A stretch of 64,000 nt of DNA from Kitasatospora albolonga (GTDB taxonomy: Bacteria > Actinomycetota > Actinomycetes > Streptomycetales > Streptomycetaceae), in contig CP020563.1 in NCBI GenBank assembly GCA_002082585.1, positions 3,652,001 through 3,716,000 of the forward strand, in the 5' to 3' direction. Below, piece by piece: positions 1 to 8,283 of this stretch; the first letter of the stretch is position 1, and each line of letters starts with the position of its first letter. The notes under the pieces are model-generated. The model saw nothing but the letters and a program-made list of their open reading frames with translations, was not told the origin of the DNA and made no database searches. The position numbers and the translations under genes are program-made.

Positions 1-36
1 CAGCACGACGGGCCGAACGAGCACGCCAGGCCGCCC

Positions 37-1557
37 GTGCCGTCCGTGCCGTCCAGCCCTGGTCAGGTGTCCGCGATGCTGGCCGACGCAGTCCTCCGTA
101 CGCCCTCGGCGCCCGCCGTCCGGGACGCCGAACGCGCCTGGACCTACCGCGAGTTGGACGTCGCCGCCAACGCCGTACGGGACACGCTGACGCGGTCCGG
201 GGTGCGGCCGGGTGACCGGGTCGCGCTGCGGTCGCGGAACCGCTGTGAGGTGGCGGCCGCGTTGTTCGGCACCTTGCGGGCGGGCGCCGCGCTGGTGCCG
301 CTGAGCCCGCAGCTGCCGCCGTCCGGGCTGGCCCAGGTGCTGGCGGACGCCGAACCGGCCGCGCTGCTCGCCCCGGCCAAGGAGCTGCCGGAGCTGCCCG
401 GGGTGCCGTGCCCGGTGCTGACCCTGGAGGACGCGGTGGTGCCCGAGGCGTCGTCCACGCCCGGTCAGGACGCGCCCGGCCAGGACGCACCCGCCGATCC
501 GTCGGCCACCGCGCTGCTCGTCTACACCTCCGGCTCCACCTCCGCGCCGAAGGGCGTCATCTGCCCGCACTCCGCAGTCGACTTCGCCGCCCGGGCCATC
601 AACCAGCGCCTGAGATACCGCAGTTCGGACGTCGTCCTGGTCGGTTCACCGTTCTCCTTCGACTACGGGCTCTACCAGCTGCTGCTGTCGGTGCTGGCGG
701 GCGCCGAACTGGTCCTGGCGGACGCGGAGGACCCGGTCGGCATGGTGAAGCTGGTACGGCGCACCCGGGCCACCGTCCTGCCGATCGTGCCGTCCACCGC
801 GCGCATGCTGTCCCGGCTCGCACGGCGCGGCGAACGCATCGACCACGTACGGATGTTCACCAACACCGGGGCCGCGCTGACGGCCTCGGACATCCAGGGG
901 CTGCGGGACGCCTTCCCGGGGTGCTCGGTGGTGCTGATGTACGGGATCACCGAGTGCAAGCGGGTGACGATCGCCGGGCCGGACGTGGACCTCACCCGGC
1001 CCGGCTCGTCCGGCACCGCGCTGGACGGCACGGTCGTACGGATCATCGACGAGGCGGGCGAGGAGGCCGCGCCGGGGGTCATCGGCGAGATCACCGTGAC
1101 CGGCCCGCACGTCATGGCGGGCTACCGGGGCGCGCCGGAGCTGACCGCCCAGCGCTACGACACCGACCCCTTCGGCGGCGGGCGGCGGCTGCGTACCGGC
1201 GACTACGGCAGTCTCGACGCGGACGGGCACCTCTACTTCCACGGCAGGCGGGACGACCAGTTCAAACGGCGCGGTGTGCGGGCGTCGTTGATCGAGGTCG
1301 AGGCGGCGGCGGCCCGGGTGCCGGGCGTCGGCACGGTCGCGGTGCTGCCGCCGGAGGGCGCCAGCGACCTGACGCTGTTCGTCACCGGCGACCGCGAGCC
1401 GCAGGAGGTGCTGGACGAGCTGGCCGGGCTGCTGGAACCGGCGAAGGTGCCGGCCGACTGCCACCGCCTGCCCGAGCTGCCGCTGACCGGCAACGGCAAG
1501 ACCGACAAGAAGCGGCTGCGGGAGATGCTGCGGCCGACGACCGGGAGTACGACGTGA
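37..1557 (+). CDS. Free-standing adenylating (AMP-forming) ligase, amino-acid/acyl activating
   Basis: ANL-superfamily enzyme expected to activate a carboxylic acid, probably an amino acid, as its adenylate and pass it to a carrier protein. Visible core motifs: the phosphate loop YTSGSTSAPKG near residue 165, YGITE near 302, the RTGDYG motif near 388 and the C-terminal catalytic Lys in LTGNGKTDKK near 487. About 506 residues, normal for a free-standing A domain; there is no fused carrier. The frame is open to the left edge and the GTG at 37 has no convincing ribosome binding site, so the true start may lie outside the window. Its stop overlaps the next gene by 4 bp, which encodes a decarboxylase fused to a carrier protein; the pair resembles the ligase/decarboxylase pairs of the butirosin and vicenistatin pathways. 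Family assignment is sure; the substrate is not readable by eye. Confidence 0.85.
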   Translation: MPSVPSSPGQVSAMLADAVLRTPSAPAVRDAERAWTYRELDVAANAVRDTLTRSGVRPGDRVALRSRNRCEVAAALFGTLRAGAALVPLSPQLPPSGLAQVLADAEPAALLAPAKELPELPGVPCPVLTLEDAVVPEASSTPGQDAPGQDAPADPSATALLVYTSGSTSAPKGVICPHSAVDFAARAINQRLRYRSSDVVLVGSPFSFDYGLYQLLLSVLAGAELVLADAEDPVGMVKLVRRTRATVLPIVPSTARMLSRLARRGERIDHVRMFTNTGAALTASDIQGLRDAFPGCSVVLMYGITECKRVTIAGPDVDLTRPGSSGTALDGTVVRIIDEAGEEAAPGVIGEITVTGPHVMAGYRGAPELTAQRYDTDPFGGGRRLRTGDYGSLDADGHLYFHGRRDDQFKRRGVRASLIEVEAAAARVPGVGTVAVLPPEGASDLTLFVTGDREPQEVLDELAGLLEPAKVPADCHRLPELPLTGNGKTDKKRLREMLRPTTGSTT

Positions 1558-3275
1558 CCATCCCAGAACCGACGCGCGCGGCACGGCTGTTGGCCACCTA
1601 CGGCAGCCCGCTGTACGTCTACGACCTCGACCGGGTGCGGGCGGCGCTGGCCGACCTGCGCGCCGCACTGCCGCAGGGCGCCCACGTCCTGTACTCGCTC
1701 AAGGCCAACCCCCACATCGACCTCGTACGGGAGCTGCTGGCAGGCGGCTGCCGCGCCGAGCTCTCCTCCACCGGCGAGCTGAACACCGCGCTCGCGGCCG
1801 GTGCCGACCCGGCCACCTGCTTCTACACCGGCCCCGGCAAGACCGCCGAGGAGCTCCGCACCGCGATCACCGCCGGGGTGCGCACCTTCTCCACCGAATC
1901 GCTGGTGGATCTGCGCCGGGTGGCGCGGGTCGCCCGGGAGAGCGGGCGGGAGGTGGACTGCGTCCTGCGGGTCAACGGCGCCGAGGCGCCCGGCAGCGCG
2001 GGCATGCGGATGACCGGTGACTCCTCGCAGTTCGGCATCGACGCGGCGGCCCTCGCCGAGAGCGGTGAGGAGCTGCGCGGCGCCGATCTGAAGGGCGTAC
2101 GGCTGGTCGGCTTCCACTTCTTCCCGCTGACCAACGCCGCCGACGAGGCGAGCCTGATCGCGGAGATGACCGCGAGCATCCGCACCGCCGCCACGCTCGC
2201 CGGTCAACTGGCCCTGGACGTCTCCGTACTGGACCTCGGCGGCGGTTTCGGCGCCCCCTTCGCGCAGGAGGGCGAGCGCCCCCGCTACCCGGGGCTTGCC
2301 AAGGCGCTCACGGCGGAGCTGGACCGGCACTTCCCCGCCTGGGCGGACGGCGCGACCGAAGTCCTCTTCGAGAGCGGGCGCCATCTGGTCGGTGACAGCG
2401 GCACCCTGCTCTGCACGGTCAGCGACGTCAAGGACAGCCGCGACACCCGCTTCGCCGTGCTGGACACCGGGATCAACCACCTGGGCGGGCTCTCGGGCAT
2501 CGGCCGGCTGCTGCCGCTGTCGGCCGTGCCGCTCGCGATTCCGGCCGACTCGCCCGACGGCACCGGGGCGGCGGGCGGAGACCCGGAGGGTGCACCGGGC
2601 GGTACGGACACGCCCGGGCCCTCCCGTACCCGGCTGGTCGGGCCGCTGTGCACCCCCGCCGACACGCTCGGCCGGGGCTCGGTGGAGCTGCCGGACCTGG
2701 TGGTGGGCCGGCAGCTCGCCATCCCCAACGTCGGTGCCTACGGTGCGACGGCCAGTCTGCTGGGCTTCCTCAGCAGGCCGGCCGCCGCCGAGGTGGTGGT
2801 CGACGGACTGTACGGCGCGGACGAGCCGCGGGTGGTGTCGGCGACCCGGCTGGCCCTCGTCCGTGAGCCGGTCCCGGCACGGAGCGCGGAACCGGCGGGC
2901 GGCACGGACCGGCCGGATCACGGGCTGAGCGAGGAGAACGAGGAAAACAGCGAGGAGAACACGGTGGGGGAACGGACGTTGACGGGAACACCGGCCGAGG
3001 AGACCGGCGACAAGCCCGCTGAGAAGACCGGCGACGAGCCCTGGGACGCGGGCTATGTGACGGTGCTCCGCTCGGTACTGTCCAGACTGGGTACGGACGT
3101 CGGCCCGGAAACCAGTCTGCGCGCGGCAGGGCTCGACTCGCTGGCCCTGGTGGAGCTGCTGGTCCGGCTGGAGGAGACGTACGCGGTGACGATCCCCGAC
3201 GACGACCTCAGCCCGGAGTCGTTCGCGACCGCCGGAAGTCTGTGGACGGTCGTGGAGAAGGTACGCGCGGGCTGA
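1554..3275 (+). CDS. Fold-type III PLP decarboxylase fused to a C-terminal acyl/peptidyl carrier domain
   Basis: Residues 1-420 form an ornithine/diaminopimelate-decarboxylase-type enzyme: the PLP lysine is K50 in YSLKANPH, the glycine-rich phosphate-binding segment LDLGGGFG follows, and GPLCTPAD near residue 363 carries the second-domain active-site Cys and Asp. A low-complexity insert (about residues 325-358) and an acidic Glu/Asn-rich linker (about 460-495) separate it from a carrier domain with the phosphopantetheine Ser in GLDSLALVEL near 528. BtrK (butirosin) and VinO (vicenistatin) are relatives that decarboxylate an aminoacyl group while it is bound to a carrier; here the carrier is built in, so I infer that the upstream ligase loads an acidic or basic amino acid on this domain and the N-terminal domain decarboxylates it. 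The GTG start overlaps the ligase stop (GTGA). The substrate and the destination of the amine are unknown. Confidence 0.85.
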   Translation: MTIPEPTRAARLLATYGSPLYVYDLDRVRAALADLRAALPQGAHVLYSLKANPHIDLVRELLAGGCRAELSSTGELNTALAAGADPATCFYTGPGKTAEELRTAITAGVRTFSTESLVDLRRVARVARESGREVDCVLRVNGAEAPGSAGMRMTGDSSQFGIDAAALAESGEELRGADLKGVRLVGFHFFPLTNAADEASLIAEMTASIRTAATLAGQLALDVSVLDLGGGFGAPFAQEGERPRYPGLAKALTAELDRHFPAWADGATEVLFESGRHLVGDSGTLLCTVSDVKDSRDTRFAVLDTGINHLGGLSGIGRLLPLSAVPLAIPADSPDGTGAAGGDPEGAPGGTDTPGPSRTRLVGPLCTPADTLGRGSVELPDLVVGRQLAIPNVGAYGATASLLGFLSRPAAAEVVVDGLYGADEPRVVSATRLALVREPVPARSAEPAGGTDRPDHGLSEENEENSEENTVGERTLTGTPAEETGDKPAEKTGDEPWDAGYVTVLRSVLSRLGTDVGPETSLRAAGLDSLALVELLVRLEETYAVTIPDDDLSPESFATAGSLWTVVEKVRAG

Positions 3276-3328
3276 GCGGCCACCGCCCGGGACACGCCTG
3301 CCGTCCCACCGGCGTCCCGCCCGTACGG

Positions 3329-3364
3329 CGACGGCCGCGCCCGGATCACCGGGCGCGGCCGTCG
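3329..3364. terminator. Perfect 16-bp hairpin, bidirectional terminator
   Basis: CGACGGCCGCGCCCGG, an ATCA tetraloop, then the exact reverse complement. It lies between the convergent decarboxylase and SARP genes. There is no U tract, as is common for terminators in these organisms. Confidence 0.85.
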
Positions 3365-3395
3365 GGGCCGTCACGGCTGTTGGCCGTCGGGCCGT

Positions 3396-4211
3396 TCAGG
3401 AGGGGACGCGGGCCATGAACTCGGAGCGGGCGAACTGGTGGTCCAGGGCGGGGTCGGCGCTGAGCACGGCCTGGTGGAGGCGCTGCACCGGACGGCACGG
3501 TTCGACGCCGAGGTCGTTGCGCAGCCGTTCCCGGAGCTGGAGAAAGCAGTTGAGGGCGTCCGCCTGCCGCTCGGATCGGTAATATGCCAACATCAAATGA
3601 CGATAAAATGTCTCCCTGAGTGGGTAGTCATGGATGAGCCGGGTGAGTTCCGAGATGATGGCTCGGTGATTACCGAGCAGTAGGTCGAGTTCGATGCGGA
3701 GCTCCAGCGCGGCGACGTATTCCTCGTCGAGGCAGGTGGCGTACACGCTCAGTAGTTCACCGTCCGTGAGGCCGGCCAGCGCGGGCCCCCGCCAAAGGTC
3801 GAGCGCACCGCTCACCGCCTTGAATGCCGTAGGTAAATTCCCTGTGTCGAAATTATTTCTGGCTTCCTTCACCAGAATGTCGAAGTCGTGTTGGTCAAAT
3901 TCCGCGCCGCCGAGCCGGAGAAGGTAGCCGGGCGGTTCCGTCACTATCTGCGCACGGCGCTCGGGCAATACGTCCGTGACCAGCTGGTTGCGGAGCTGCG
4001 CCATATAGACATGGAGCGCTCCACGGGCCTTGCGGGGCGGCTGATCAGCCCATATCTCGGTAATGAGACTCTGCGTCGATACGACCTCGCCCACCCGGGA
4101 GAGCAATGCCGCGAGCAGGACCCGTTTCTTACTGGCACTGGGCAGAAGCGACTTCCGCTGATCCTGTCGGTAGTCGGCCACCGAAAGCGGTCCGAGTACT
4201 TCGAAACGCAC
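3396..4211 (-). CDS. SARP-family transcriptional activator (cluster-situated regulator)
   Basis: A 271-residue protein with an N-terminal OmpR-like winged helix (starting RFEVLGPL, about residues 1-95) followed by the bacterial transcriptional activation domain (about 100-250, including ALDLWRGPAL and the ending RNDLGVEP). This is the size and order of small SARPs such as ActII-ORF4; it lacks the ATPase and TPR parts of AfsR. The GTG at 4211 is chosen because GGGGGA sits 6 nt upstream and the conserved domain begins at once. Codon 126 is TTA (complement of 3834-3836), so translation should depend on the bldA tRNA. Several stretches have lower GC than the biosynthetic genes. It is divergent from the tetronate operon, its most likely target, and converges on the ligase/decarboxylase pair. 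Confidence 0.9.
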   Translation of the reverse strand: MRFEVLGPLSVADYRQDQRKSLLPSASKKRVLLAALLSRVGEVVSTQSLITEIWADQPPRKARGALHVYMAQLRNQLVTDVLPERRAQIVTEPPGYLLRLGGAEFDQHDFDILVKEARNNFDTGNLPTAFKAVSGALDLWRGPALAGLTDGELLSVYATCLDEEYVAALELRIELDLLLGNHRAIISELTRLIHDYPLRETFYRHLMLAYYRSERQADALNCFLQLRERLRNDLGVEPCRPVQRLHQAVLSADPALDHQFARSEFMARVPS

Positions 4212-4603
4212 GTAGGTCCCCCATGTCGTAGTGCTTCTCATGCCACTCAAACAGGCCACCGGACCGCAACCGCCGCATCCGAAGGTGGGGGCACGACTCT
4301 GTTGCGCGCTGCATCGATTGCTCTGGCGGTCGCGGGTCGGTGTGGCTGAATTGAGATTACCCAGTCGCGCGCCGCTTGAGGGAAATCATCAAGGACGTGA
4401 CGAAGTTCACATGGAAATTAGACAAAGTGTTCACCCGGATCGTGTGGCGCATGCCTCCGGAGGGAAGTCACGGCCGCGCGCCGTTTACTTTGTGTTCTCT
4501 TCAACCACTTCTTCGGGTGGTGCTTCAGCGGCGAATAAGCATCGCTTCACTGCGGGGCCAAGCAGCGGCTCCTAGCGTCGGTTCCGACCTGGGAGGTGTG
4601 CCG
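4212..4603. promoter_or_regulatory. Divergent promoter region between the SARP gene and the tetronate operon
   Basis: 392 bp without a supported gene and clearly more A/T-rich than its surroundings (for example 4381-4440 and 4480-4550). It must carry the promoters for the SARP gene (leftward) and the acyl-AMP ligase operon (rightward). Two GTTCAC words at 4405-4410 and 4429-4434 are the only direct repeat noticed; their 24-bp spacing does not fit the 11 or 22 bp of usual SARP sites, so I do not call an operator. Confidence 0.6.
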
Positions 4604-6439
4604 GTGAGAAAGTTCGCAGACCACTTTGCGAAGCAGTTTCAGGGCTGGGTCGAGACACGGCCCGACCACCCCGCGGTCGTCTTCGTCGAGGACTTCGACG
4701 AAGGCTGCGGCGGGCCCGTACTGACCTACGGAGAGCTGGACGCCCGGGCCCGGGCGCTGGCCGGCGGGCTGGTGGCACGCGAACTGACCGGGGAGCGGGT
4801 GCTGCTGCTCCACCCGACGGGGCTCGACTTCGCGGTCGCGATCCTCGGCTGCTTCCTGTCCGGCGCGGTCGGCGCGCCCGCCCCGCTGCCGGAGAGCAGC
4901 GGACGCGGTGACGCCCGGCTGACCGGCATCGTCGCGGACGCCGGGGTACGCCAGGTGCTCACGAGCCCCGGCTCCCGCACGGCGGTGGCGGAGTGGCTGG
5001 CCCGCGCCGGACTGAAGGACCGGGTGAGCGTGCACATCGAGGCCGAACTCGCCGAGCCCGGAGCGGTGTTGCCCGAGCCCGACCCGGCGGCGCTGGCGTT
5101 CCTCCAGTACACCTCCGGTTCCACCAGCGACCCGAAGGGCGTACTCGTCACCCACGCGGCACTGGCGCACAACGAGGCGCTGATCACCCGGGCCATGGGC
5201 TCCGACGAGAACACCCGGTCGGTCAGCTGGCTGCCGCACTACCACGACATGGGGCTCGTCGGTCAGCTGCTCGGCCCCCTCTTCTGCGGCGGCACCTCCT
5301 ACGTCATGTCGCCCCTGGCCTTCCTGCGCCACCCGCACCGCTGGCTCAGAGCCGTCAGCGAGCTGCGCGGCACGGTCACCGTCGCACCGGACTTCGGGTA
5401 CGCGCTGGTCACCCGGCGCACCACCGACCGCCAGCTCGCCGAACTCGACCTGTCCGCCCTGCGGATCGCGCTCAACGGCTCCGAGCCCATCCACGCCGCC
5501 ACCCTGGAGCGGTTCGCCGAACGGTTCGCCCCCGCCGGTCTCGACCCGGCCGCCATCACCCCCTGCTACGGAATGGCCGAAACGACACTGCTGGTCAGCA
5601 GCGCCCCGGTCGGATCGGGCTTCCGCTCGCTCGACGTGGCCGCCGACGCGCTCGCCGGTCACCGGCTGGTTCCCGCCAAGGACCCAGCCCGCTCCGAGGA
5701 CCCCGCTCCCGGCGGCCGGACCACCCGGCTGGTCAGCAGCGGCCGGGTCGCCGGTTTCGACCTGCGCGTCGTCGACCCGGACACCGCCCGCGAACTGCCC
5801 GGCGGGCACATCGGGGAGATCTGGCTGCGGGGCGGTTCGGTGGCCGCGGGCTACCACGACAACAAGGACGCCACCGAGGCCACCTTCGCCGCCCGGCTCT
5901 CCGACGGCGACGGACCGTTCCTGCGCACCGGCGACCTCGGTGTCCTGCTCGACGGCGAGCTGTACGTCACCGGCCGCCGCAAGGAGATGCTGATCGTCAA
6001 CGGGCGCAACCTCTACCCGCAGGACCTCGAACTGACCGTCCGCACGGCCGACCCGCTGTTCGCCGACGGCTCCACCGCCGTGTTCACCGCGCCGCTCTCG
6101 CCCGGCGGCCCCGAGGTGGTCGTCGCCGTACAGGAGGCCCGGCCCGGACGGCTGCGCGACCACGACCCGCAGACGCTGGTGACGGCCGTCCGGCGCGCCC
6201 TGCTCGCCGAGCACGACGCCCACCTGGGCGCGCTGGTGCTCGTCCCGGTGGGCGCGGTCGAACGCACCACGAGCGGCAAGATCCGGCGCGGTGGCATGCG
6301 GGACCGCTTCCTCTCCGGCGGACTGCGCGAGCTGTTCGACAGCAGGCGGCCCACGGGCACGGACGCAGGGGGCGGCACGAAAGCCAGCACCGCCGCCCCC
6401 TCCGGGCTGCCCACCACCACGGCAGGTGCGCCGCGATGA
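4604..6439 (+). CDS. Fatty acyl-AMP ligase (FAAL)
   Basis: 611-residue member of the FAAL branch of acyl-adenylate enzymes, which activates a free fatty acid and delivers it to an ACP instead of CoA. Visible: phosphate loop YTSGSTSDPKG (about residue 170), the FAAL-typical WLPHYHDMGLVG (about 208), YGMAET (about 323), TGRRKEMLIVNGRNLYPQDLE (about 450) and the C-terminal lysine in RTTSGKIRR. GTG 4604 is chosen because GGGAGG lies 7 nt upstream; the open frame continues further left without a binding site. It is the first gene of the operon and overlaps the next by 4 bp. With the following two dehydrogenases and ACP it forms a lipid-loading and desaturating set like those of ramoplanin and enduracidin. 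I infer that it supplies the acyl chain later extended by the PKS. Confidence 0.92.
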   Translation: MRKFADHFAKQFQGWVETRPDHPAVVFVEDFDEGCGGPVLTYGELDARARALAGGLVARELTGERVLLLHPTGLDFAVAILGCFLSGAVGAPAPLPESSGRGDARLTGIVADAGVRQVLTSPGSRTAVAEWLARAGLKDRVSVHIEAELAEPGAVLPEPDPAALAFLQYTSGSTSDPKGVLVTHAALAHNEALITRAMGSDENTRSVSWLPHYHDMGLVGQLLGPLFCGGTSYVMSPLAFLRHPHRWLRAVSELRGTVTVAPDFGYALVTRRTTDRQLAELDLSALRIALNGSEPIHAATLERFAERFAPAGLDPAAITPCYGMAETTLLVSSAPVGSGFRSLDVAADALAGHRLVPAKDPARSEDPAPGGRTTRLVSSGRVAGFDLRVVDPDTARELPGGHIGEIWLRGGSVAAGYHDNKDATEATFAARLSDGDGPFLRTGDLGVLLDGELYVTGRRKEMLIVNGRNLYPQDLELTVRTADPLFADGSTAVFTAPLSPGGPEVVVAVQEARPGRLRDHDPQTLVTAVRRALLAEHDAHLGALVLVPVGAVERTTSGKIRRGGMRDRFLSGGLRELFDSRRPTGTDAGGGTKASTAAPSGLPTTTAGAPR

Positions 6440-8283
6440 ACCCCACCCCCACCGGGACCGCCCCCGCGCCCACCGCCACCGGGACGCCCCCGATACCCAC
6501 CGCCACCGGGACCCCCCTGACACCCGTCGCCGCCGCCGAGGACCTGGAACGGCGCCTCGGTCCCGTCGACCCGGCCGACGCCCGGGCCCGGGACCTCGCC
6601 GACGCGCAGGAAGTCTTCCCCCAGGCGGACATCGACGCCCTGGACTCCATCGGGCTGGCCCGCCACTACGTGCCCGCCGAGCACGGCGGGCTGCTGCGCG
6701 ACTACCCGGCGACCGCCGCCATGATCCGTGCCGTGGCCGCCCGCGACCTCACCGCGGCCATCGCCCACGGCAAGACGTTCCTGGGCGCGGTGAGCGTGTG
6801 GGTCGGCGGCAGCGCCGAGCAGGCCGCCCGGGTCGCCGAGCGGGTCTCGGCGGGCGTCCCGGTCTCCTGGGGCCTCACCGAACGCGGCCACGGCAGCGAC
6901 CTGGTGGCCGGGGAGGTGACCGCGTACCCGGCCGGTGACCGGGTCCGGCTCGACGGCGAGAAGTGGCTCATCAACAACGCCACGCGCGGCGGGCTGGTCA
7001 CCGTGCTCGCCCGGACCGACCCGGCGGGCGGCCCGCGCGGCTTCGGCCTCTACCTCCTGGACCGCCGCACCGCGGGCGACGCCTACCGGCCCCTGCCCAA
7101 GGTCCGCACGCTCGGCATCCGGGGCGCCGACATCAGCGGGTTCACCCTCGACGGCGTCCTGCTCGACCCCGTGGCGGGCCGTGTCGGCGCCCCGGGCAGC
7201 GGCCTGGAGACGGTGATGCGCTCGCTCCAGCTCACCCGCACCCTGTGCGCCACCCTTTCCCTCGGCGCCGCCGACCACGGGCTCGCGGAGGCCGCCCACT
7301 TCGCCACCGGACGCCGTCTGTACGGACGGTCGCTGCTGGACCTGCCCGCCGCCTCGCGGACCCTCGCCGAGTGCTACGCCGACCATCTGCTGCACGAGGC
7401 GTTCGCCACGTTCGCCACCCGCGCGATCCACACCCTGCCCGGTGAACTCGGCGTGCTGGCCCCGGCGGTGAAGTACCTCGTGCCGGTCGGCACCGAGCAG
7501 CTGCTGACCCGGCTACGGCGGCTGCTGGGCGCCCGCGCCTGGCTGCGGGACGTCCGCGGCACCGACGTGGCGCCCGGCGCGGGCGTCTTCCAGAAGATCG
7601 AACGTGACCACCGGATCGTCTCCCTCTTCGACGGCAACACGGTGGTCAACCTCAACTCGCTCGTCAGCCAGTTCCCGCTGCTGAGCCGCGCCCACCGGAC
7701 CACCCGGCCGACGGAGGAGGGCCTGCTCCGGGCGGCCGGGCTGACCGCCCCGCTGCCCCCGGCGAACCCGGCCCGGCTGCGGCTGATGCCCACCAAGGGG
7801 GCCGGGCTGCTGCACGACCTGCCCGCCGCCGTCACCGAGCTCGCCGAACTCGCCGTCCAGCGGCCGGGGTTGGTACCGGCGGCGGCATCGGCCCGGCTGC
7901 TGGCCGACCGGGTGCGTGACCTGCTCGTGGACATCGCCGGGCAGCCCATCGTGCCGCCGGACGTACCCGCGTACGCCTTCGAACTCGCCCGCCGCCTCAC
8001 CTGGGCGCTCGCCGGAGCCGCCGCCGTACGCCTCTGGCTGGGCAGCCACGCCGACGTCACGCAGGACGCCCTCGGCCCCGACTCGCTGTGGGAGGACGGC
8101 CGTTGGCTGCACGCCGCGCTCGACCGCGTCCACACCCGGCTGACCGCCGGACATCGTCCGACGGCCGAGGAGGAACGGGCCCTGGAGGACACCTACGCGG
8201 CCCTGACCGGCGAACTGCTGCACCAGAGCGCCGAGTTCCGGTTCCCCTCACTGCTGCACATCCGAAGGGCGGAGGCACTGTGA
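6436..8283 (+). CDS. Acyl-CoA dehydrogenase-like flavoprotein 1
   Basis: 615 residues. After a Pro/Thr/Gly-rich N-terminal tail with an imperfect repeat (TATGTPPIP, TATGTPLTP; residues 8-35) comes a typical acyl-CoA dehydrogenase fold: the flavin-contacting motif WGLTERGHGSD near residue 145, then KWLINNATRGG, and helical domains to about 480. About 140 extra C-terminal residues exceed the usual 380-residue enzyme. The gene lies between the FAAL and a second homologue with 4-bp overlaps on both sides, and an ACP gene follows. I infer that the substrate is the FAAL-activated acyl chain on ACP and that this enzyme introduces a double bond. Two consecutive dehydrogenases suggest a dienoyl chain. 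Chain length and bond positions cannot be read. Confidence 0.85.
   Translation: MNPTPTGTAPAPTATGTPPIPTATGTPLTPVAAAEDLERRLGPVDPADARARDLADAQEVFPQADIDALDSIGLARHYVPAEHGGLLRDYPATAAMIRAVAARDLTAAIAHGKTFLGAVSVWVGGSAEQAARVAERVSAGVPVSWGLTERGHGSDLVAGEVTAYPAGDRVRLDGEKWLINNATRGGLVTVLARTDPAGGPRGFGLYLLDRRTAGDAYRPLPKVRTLGIRGADISGFTLDGVLLDPVAGRVGAPGSGLETVMRSLQLTRTLCATLSLGAADHGLAEAAHFATGRRLYGRSLLDLPAASRTLAECYADHLLHEAFATFATRAIHTLPGELGVLAPAVKYLVPVGTEQLLTRLRRLLGARAWLRDVRGTDVAPGAGVFQKIERDHRIVSLFDGNTVVNLNSLVSQFPLLSRAHRTTRPTEEGLLRAAGLTAPLPPANPARLRLMPTKGAGLLHDLPAAVTELAELAVQRPGLVPAAASARLLADRVRDLLVDIAGQPIVPPDVPAYAFELARRLTWALAGAAAVRLWLGSHADVTQDALGPDSLWEDGRWLHAALDRVHTRLTAGHRPTAEEERALEDTYAALTGELLHQSAEFRFPSLLHIRRAEAL

Noticed and set aside
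1233..3374. Long minus-strand open frames opposite the decarboxylase gene and similar long antisense frames elsewhere
   Set aside because: They are complementary-strand artefacts of very high GC coding sequence: Arg/Gly/Pro-rich translations without domains, no ribosome binding sites.
4405..4434. Two GTTCAC words upstream of the acyl-AMP ligase as a SARP binding site
   Set aside because: The 24-bp spacing does not match the 11- or 22-bp periodicity of SARP sites, and no third copy is present.
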